DNA from: Flavobacterium sp.
Lineage (GTDB): Bacteria > Bacteroidota > Bacteroidia > Flavobacteriales > Flavobacteriaceae
Direction: 5' to 3'
Length of the DNA stretch: 38,568 nucleotides
NCBI GenBank assembly: GCA_017995345.1
Contig: JAGOJA010000001.1
Span: forward strand, 1 to 38,568
In this document: positions 35,364-38,568 of the stretch, one piece after another
Numbering within the stretch: position 1 is the first letter of the stretch
Layout of the letters: each line of letters opens with the position of its first letter
Notes under the pieces: generated by a model
What the model saw: the letters and a program-made list of their open reading frames with translations, nothing else
Told to the model about the DNA's origin: nothing
The model's database searches: none
Made by a program: the position numbers and the translations under genes

Positions 35364-36419
35364 CTACTCCTTAATAAGGATATTATTTATTATTTTAAGC
35401 CATTCGTCCATAGTGCTCGTCGTGGTATTTATTGCAACACTATTATTGTTATAAGGTTCGTATGTTTTTTGATTCTCACGTGAAAACAGCCCTACTGTTG
35501 GAGTTAAGGAAGCACTAGCTAAATGCATAATTCCACTATCTGCACCGATGAAAATTACTGTGTTCGCAATTACTGCTCCAATTTCTCGAATGTCTTTACT
35601 ATAAAAGGTTGGTGCTTTAAACTCTATTTGTGAAATGTTTTCAACTGGTAAAACCTCAATAATATTGTAATCATCTGCGAACGCTAATTTTAATTTTTCA
35701 TAAAATTCATCCCACCACGCTTTTGAATAGCATTTGTCATCAGTTGCATATGTAAATATAGAAATGGTTTTCTTATCATTTTTGACTAGTTCTTTAACTG
35801 TTTTTTTTCCTTCACTAATTTCTAAAGGGCTTAATTTAAGATCCAATGACGGAACAGGATTCTCTATTGCATCAAAGCCTAAATGTGTTAAAAAGCTCCT
35901 GTATTCATAAACAGGATATTTTGCAATGTGCTCATAGTCGGGATGATTTGATTGTATGTCGGTATTGACACCGCCGAAAAGTTTGTATTTTGCGTCGGCA
36001 AATTTTGCAGATAAACGTCCTGAGGAGGAGTTTTTGGTAACATTAAGAACAATATCATAACGTTGCTTTTTTATTTTTATCCAAACTTTAAAATAATTTA
36101 TTAAGTTACTAAAAGGTTTTTTAGGCAATTCAATAATGTTATTGATGCTTTTATAATTTTGAAATATAATTGGTGCTAATCCGCCTTTTACAAACAAATC
36201 AATTCTACAGTCGGGAAATGTTCGTTCAACCTCCTGAACCAAAGGGGTTATTAGTAATAGATTACCTAATCTATGATTTGGTCTGGAAATTAAAACTCTT
36301 TTGATTTCAATTTTTTGACTCAAGTCAAAATTTTGCTTCTTACTTGAATTGCCAATATTTTTTGTTAGTCCTTGCGTCAGAATTCTTCGGTAGACATTTA
36401 TTTTTTTTAAGATGCTCAT
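35364..36419 (-). CDS. Glycosyltransferase family 9 (heptosyltransferase-like) protein
   Basis: A 351-residue GT-B fold protein of family 9, which adds heptose or related sugars to lipid A-core or other surface glycans in the cytoplasm. The N-terminal half begins IKRVLISRPNHRLGNLLLIT (about residues 39-58), the typical Rossmann start with the loop that binds the acceptor. The C-terminal half has the donor-binding signature FIGADSGIMHLASASLTPTV (about 293-312). There is no signal peptide. The acceptor is unknown, and no other surface-glycan genes lie nearby, so it appears as a lone gene. A promoter box lies about 100 bases upstream. Confidence 0.88.
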   Translation of the reverse strand: MSILKKINVYRRILTQGLTKNIGNSSKKQNFDLSQKIEIKRVLISRPNHRLGNLLLITPLVQEVERTFPDCRIDLFVKGGLAPIIFQNYKSINNIIELPKKPFSNLINYFKVWIKIKKQRYDIVLNVTKNSSSGRLSAKFADAKYKLFGGVNTDIQSNHPDYEHIAKYPVYEYRSFLTHLGFDAIENPVPSLDLKLSPLEISEGKKTVKELVKNDKKTISIFTYATDDKCYSKAWWDEFYEKLKLAFADDYNIIEVLPVENISQIEFKAPTFYSKDIREIGAVIANTVIFIGADSGIMHLASASLTPTVGLFSRENQKTYEPYNNNSVAINTTTSTMDEWLKIINNILIKE

Positions 36420-36516
36420 GTTTTGAAATAGTGTATTGCGTTAAACCTATTTTAGTTTAAAAATTAAAATTACTTATAGATTTTTAAGTTAAATCCAAAG
36501 TATACTCTCTAGCAGA

Positions 36517-36524
36517 CAAATGTA
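36517..36524 (-). promoter_or_regulatory. -7 box for the glycosyltransferase gene
   Basis: On the minus strand TACATTTG matches TAnnTTTG; no clear TTG at the -33 distance. The leader would be about 90 bases. Confidence 0.45.
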
Positions 36525-36703
36525 CAATTTAGATTGAAATAACGCAGTTTCGTAGCTTTAATATAATATAACAAGATCTTAATTTGTTTTTAAAAATAGC
36601 CAAGTTTTATAAATGCTAGATATGAAAATCAGTGAAAATATTGTTGTAGGATTTTTATTAGTACTATTTGATTATTAAGTTTACCGAAATTGTTTTAATT
36701 TTA

Positions 36704-36751
36704 TCAGGTTGAGCGCAGTCGAAACCCTTTTTCAACAATTCATGCGCTCAA
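36704..36751. repeat. REP-like palindromic element
   Basis: TTGAGCGC (36709-36716) and GCGCTCAA (36744-36751) form a perfect 8-bp stem. The left arm lies in GGTTGAGCGCAGTCGAAACC, a phrase I associate with dispersed intergenic repeats in Bacteroidota genomes (from memory, not searched). Its GC content stands out in this AT-rich gap. Besides it, the 653-base gap 36420-37072 shows the promoter box at 36517 and nothing else I can name. Confidence 0.45.
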
Positions 36752-37072
36752 ATGAATCTTGACTTAAGCCTGTCCTGTGTGAAGTTGAAGATTCGATTTG
36801 ATTCAATATCAAAGCAATATTTTAAAGGTAAAATGGTATTTAATCTGCGCGTAGCAGTTTGTTTTAAGCAAAAAAGTCAATTAATTACTATTGAATATTG
36901 AGAAAGTTGGGGGATAATTTAATGTGGTTACAGCATGTAAATTCTATTCTTGCTCGGTTTACACAAAATAGAATTAATGTAAATTACGATTTGGATTCAT
37001 AAAAAAGCACAGTAAGACGAAAAGTCCTAAAATATTTGCAATCTTTGGACCCTAGTAAAATTAAACAATAGT

Positions 37073-37300
37073 ATGAGCAAGACAAAATTAACAATCAATC
37101 GCAATGGTTCTATAAAAATAGATGGCGATTTTGAAATAACTGACTGCGAAGGAAAAGTATACGGATTAGAAGGAAGAACCGCTTTAGGACTTTGCCGCTG
37201 CGGATTATCAGCAAATAAGCCTTTTTGCGATGGTTCGCATCGCAACGGTTTTGAACATGAACCTACTGCATTTGACTTACCTCCAGTGAAAACGAAGTAA
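37073..37300 (+). CDS. CDGSH iron-sulfur domain protein
   Basis: A 75-residue protein with one CDGSH domain that binds a [2Fe-2S] cluster through Cys41, Cys43, Cys52 and His56 (CRCGLSANKPFCDGSH). The start is a beta strand (KLTINRNGSIKIDGDFEI) as in short bacterial MitoNEET-type proteins. It has no membrane anchor. The exact role in bacteria is unclear; redox or iron-sulfur handling is likely. It is a single-gene unit with a strong terminator; no exact TAnnTTTG is seen upstream. Confidence 0.93.
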   Translation: MSKTKLTINRNGSIKIDGDFEITDCEGKVYGLEGRTALGLCRCGLSANKPFCDGSHRNGFEHEPTAFDLPPVKTK

Positions 37301-37320
37301 TATCTTTTTCTGATTTGATT

Positions 37321-37369
37321 AAACAAGAAAAGCTAAATCCCTACAGATTTAGCTTTTCTTGTTTTTTTT
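37321..37369 (+). terminator. Intrinsic terminator of the CDGSH gene
   Basis: A 19-bp perfect stem (arm includes AAGAAAAGCTAAATC) with a 6-base loop CCTACA is followed by a T run. It is the longest perfect stem in the window apart from the palindrome at 22.6 kb. Confidence 0.95.
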
Positions 37370-37484
37370 ATTTGATGTAACATTGCTTCAACAGTTTTGG
37401 AAATTAAAAAGTTGTAAACCGATTGAATTGTGTGTTCTGGGATGCTTTTCGTAGGTGTATGAGTTGTTATTTAGTTGGTTTTGC

Positions 37485-37615
37485 GTGAAGGATGGGATTG
37501 AAAATCCTTTTATGAAGTGCAACGTAATAAAAGATTGTAGCGTATAGCCTGACCTTGTTGCTGTACTAAACAAAGTACTTTAGGTAAATAGTAGTGCAAC
37601 AAGGACACGCCCAAA
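37485..37615. ncRNA. Structured intergenic element, possible dispersed repeat or RNA
   Basis: Several nested pairings occur in about 130 bases: AAGGAT (37488-37493) with ATCCTT (37504-37509); GCGT (37540-37543) with ACGC (37607-37610); and within it CCTTGTTGC (37553-37561) with GCAACAAGG (37596-37604), continued after a two-base mismatch by TACTA/TAGTA. The inner loop holds another small palindrome, AAAGTACTTT. No real protein is encoded. The strand and function are unknown. Confidence 0.5.
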
Positions 37616-37627
37616 AAATTAAGTCTT

Positions 37628-37659
37628 AAAAAAACCGACCAGCTTTCGCAAATCGGTTT
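37628..37659 (-). terminator. Intrinsic terminator of the cysteine synthase gene
   Basis: On the minus strand AAACCGA (37659-37653) pairs with TCGGTTT (37638-37632), and the T run continues to 37628. It lies 21 bases after the gene's stop codon. Confidence 0.85.
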
Positions 37660-37680
37660 ATGTGTTGTGTTGATTTTCGT

Positions 37681-38568
37681 TTATATAAATAAGCCTTCGA
37701 TGCTTAAATAATGTTCGCCAGTGTCGTAACAAAACGTTAGCACTTTTGCGTTTTTAGGTATTTCAGGTAGTTTTTTGGCAACTGCTGCGAGTGATGCACC
37801 CGAAGATATTCCTACGAAAATGCCTTCTTCTTTCGCGGCTCTTTGGGCGTATGTAAACGCTTCGTCTTTGCTTATTTGGATGGTTCCGTCGAGCAAATTA
37901 GTATGTAGATTGGATGGTATAAATCCTGCTCCAATTCCTTGAATAGGGTGGGGAGCAGGTGCGCCACCGCTGATGACTGGTGAGGCCTCCGGCTCTACGG
38001 CATAGACCTTTAGGTTGGGGAAATGTTGTTTTAGTATTTGGGCGCAACCCGTGATGTGACCGCCAGTTCCTACGCCAGTAATCAAATAATCCAAACCGTC
38101 AGGGAATGCTTTTATGATTTCCTGAGCGGTGGTTTTTTTGTGAATTTCGATATTAGCGGGATTATCAAACTGAAGCGGTGACCAGGCATTTGGGATCTCG
38201 GTTACTAATTCGTGTGCTTTTTCTAGTGCGCCTTTCATTCCTTTTTCACGGGGTGTCAAGACAAATTCGGCACCATAAAGACTCATGAGTCGGCGTCTTT
38301 CAATAGACATGGATTCAGGCATGACCAGCACTAATTTATAGCCTTTTACGGCAGCAACCATAGCAAGGCCAATTCCTGTATTTCCGGAGGTGGCTTCAAT
38401 AATGGTACTTCCTGTTTTTAATAATCCTTTTGCTTCAGCATCTTCAATCATGGCCAGCGCAATACGGTCCTTGATGCTGGCTCCTGGATTTGCGCGTTCG
38501 AGTTTGACCCAAATATTAGAGTTGGCACCAAATAAACGATTGATTTTTACGTGTGGCGTGTTGCCTAT
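37681..38568 (-). CDS. cysK: Cysteine synthase (O-acetylserine sulfhydrylase), 5' partial
   Basis: The frame is open to the window edge; 295 residues are visible and only about ten are missing, given a usual length near 305. The enzyme makes cysteine from O-acetylserine and sulfide with pyridoxal phosphate. The visible start is [13 protein letters not shown]. The PLP-binding lysine is residue 33 of the visible part, in [12 protein letters not shown]. The substrate loop TSGNTG, the phosphate-binding [10 protein letters not shown] and the C-terminal [10 protein letters not shown] are all present. QFDNPAN favours CysK over CysM. An internal ATG at 38451 should not be used as the start because the PLP lysine lies before it. 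Confidence 0.93.
   Translation of the reverse strand: MGNTPHVKINRLFGANSNIWVKLERANPGASIKDRIALAMIEDAEAKGLLKTGSTIIEATSGNTGIGLAMVAAVKGYKLVLVMPESMSIERRRLMSLYGAEFVLTPREKGMKGALEKAHELVTEIPNAWSPLQFDNPANIEIHKKTTAQEIIKAFPDGLDYLITGVGTGGHITGCAQILKQHFPNLKVYAVEPEASPVISGGAPAPHPIQGIGAGFIPSNLHTNLLDGTIQISKDEAFTYAQRAAKEEGIFVGISSGASLAAVAKKLPEIPKNAKVLTFCYDTGEHYLSIEGLFI

Noticed and set aside
37027..37326. Minus-strand 99-codon frame
   Set aside because: It is antisense to the clear CDGSH gene and its terminator.
37388..37573. Minus-strand 61-codon frame over the structured element
   Set aside because: Its sequence follows the inverted repeats, and it has no domain or proper start context; treated as non-coding.
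1..38568. CRISPR array, insertion sequence, prophage or toxin-antitoxin pair
   Set aside because: No regularly spaced repeats, transposase, phage structural gene or paired small toxin/antitoxin frames were seen.

Overview
The window is a low-GC stretch of a Bacteroidota chromosome, almost certainly Flavobacterium or a close relative in the Flavobacteriaceae. The evidence is the protein sequences (DUF2851 protein, RpoB and RpoC of 1270 and 1437 aa, Flavobacteria-type EF-Tu), promoter boxes of the TAnnTTTG type, the near absence of Shine-Dalgarno sequences except at rpsU, and tRNA genes without encoded CCA. Most of it is housekeeping DNA. I see no prophage, insertion sequence, CRISPR array or defence island.

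Layout. 1-6229: the end of a DnaQ-type exonuclease gene, a DUF2851 gene, a PspC-type small membrane protein, a sodium:neurotransmitter-symporter family transporter followed by a tiny membrane protein that looks like its accessory subunit, a helix-hairpin-helix protein and an acyl-CoA dehydrogenase. A short decayed acyl-CoA dehydrogenase tail follows. 6529-8059: rpsU with an exceptional Shine-Dalgarno, a XerC/D recombinase and a short hibernation factor. 8083-21836: the translation/transcription supercluster, in order tRNA-Thr(TGT), tRNA-Tyr, tRNA-Thr(GGT), tuf, tRNA-Trp, secE, nusG, rplK, rplA, rplJ, rplL, rpoB, rpoC and a DUF3467 gene, closed by a strong terminator. Hairpins sit at the internal junctions tuf/tRNA-Trp, nusG/rplK, rplJ/rplL, rplL/rpoB and rpoB/rpoC, where transcript dosage could be set.

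22142-27446: a small secreted protein, peptide chain release factor 3 on the minus strand, a 615-base gap with a possible decayed minus-strand frame, a SurA-like periplasmic prolyl isomerase and an isolated MoxR ATPase. 27623-32942: two different aconitases in tandem, AcnB-type then mitochondrial-type, each with its own terminator. 32894-38568: a doubtful small minus-strand gene, a four-LysM NlpC/P60 cell-wall hydrolase, a family 9 glycosyltransferase on the minus strand, a CDGSH iron-sulfur protein, a structured intergenic element that resembles a dispersed repeat, and a 5'-truncated cysteine synthase on the minus strand.

The genes fall into a few jobs: building and regulating ribosomes and RNA polymerase (rpsU to rpoC, plus RF3 and the hibernation factor), central carbon and sulfur metabolism (aconitases, acyl-CoA dehydrogenase, cysteine synthase), and envelope maintenance (prolyl isomerase, LysM hydrolase, glycosyltransferase). 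The most interesting signals are regulatory or non-coding: the rpsU ribosome binding site, the overlapping terminator and promoter before the tRNA/tuf operon, the rpoB leader, the structured element near 37.5 kb, and the unlisted transporter subunit. I found no clearly new multi-gene system.
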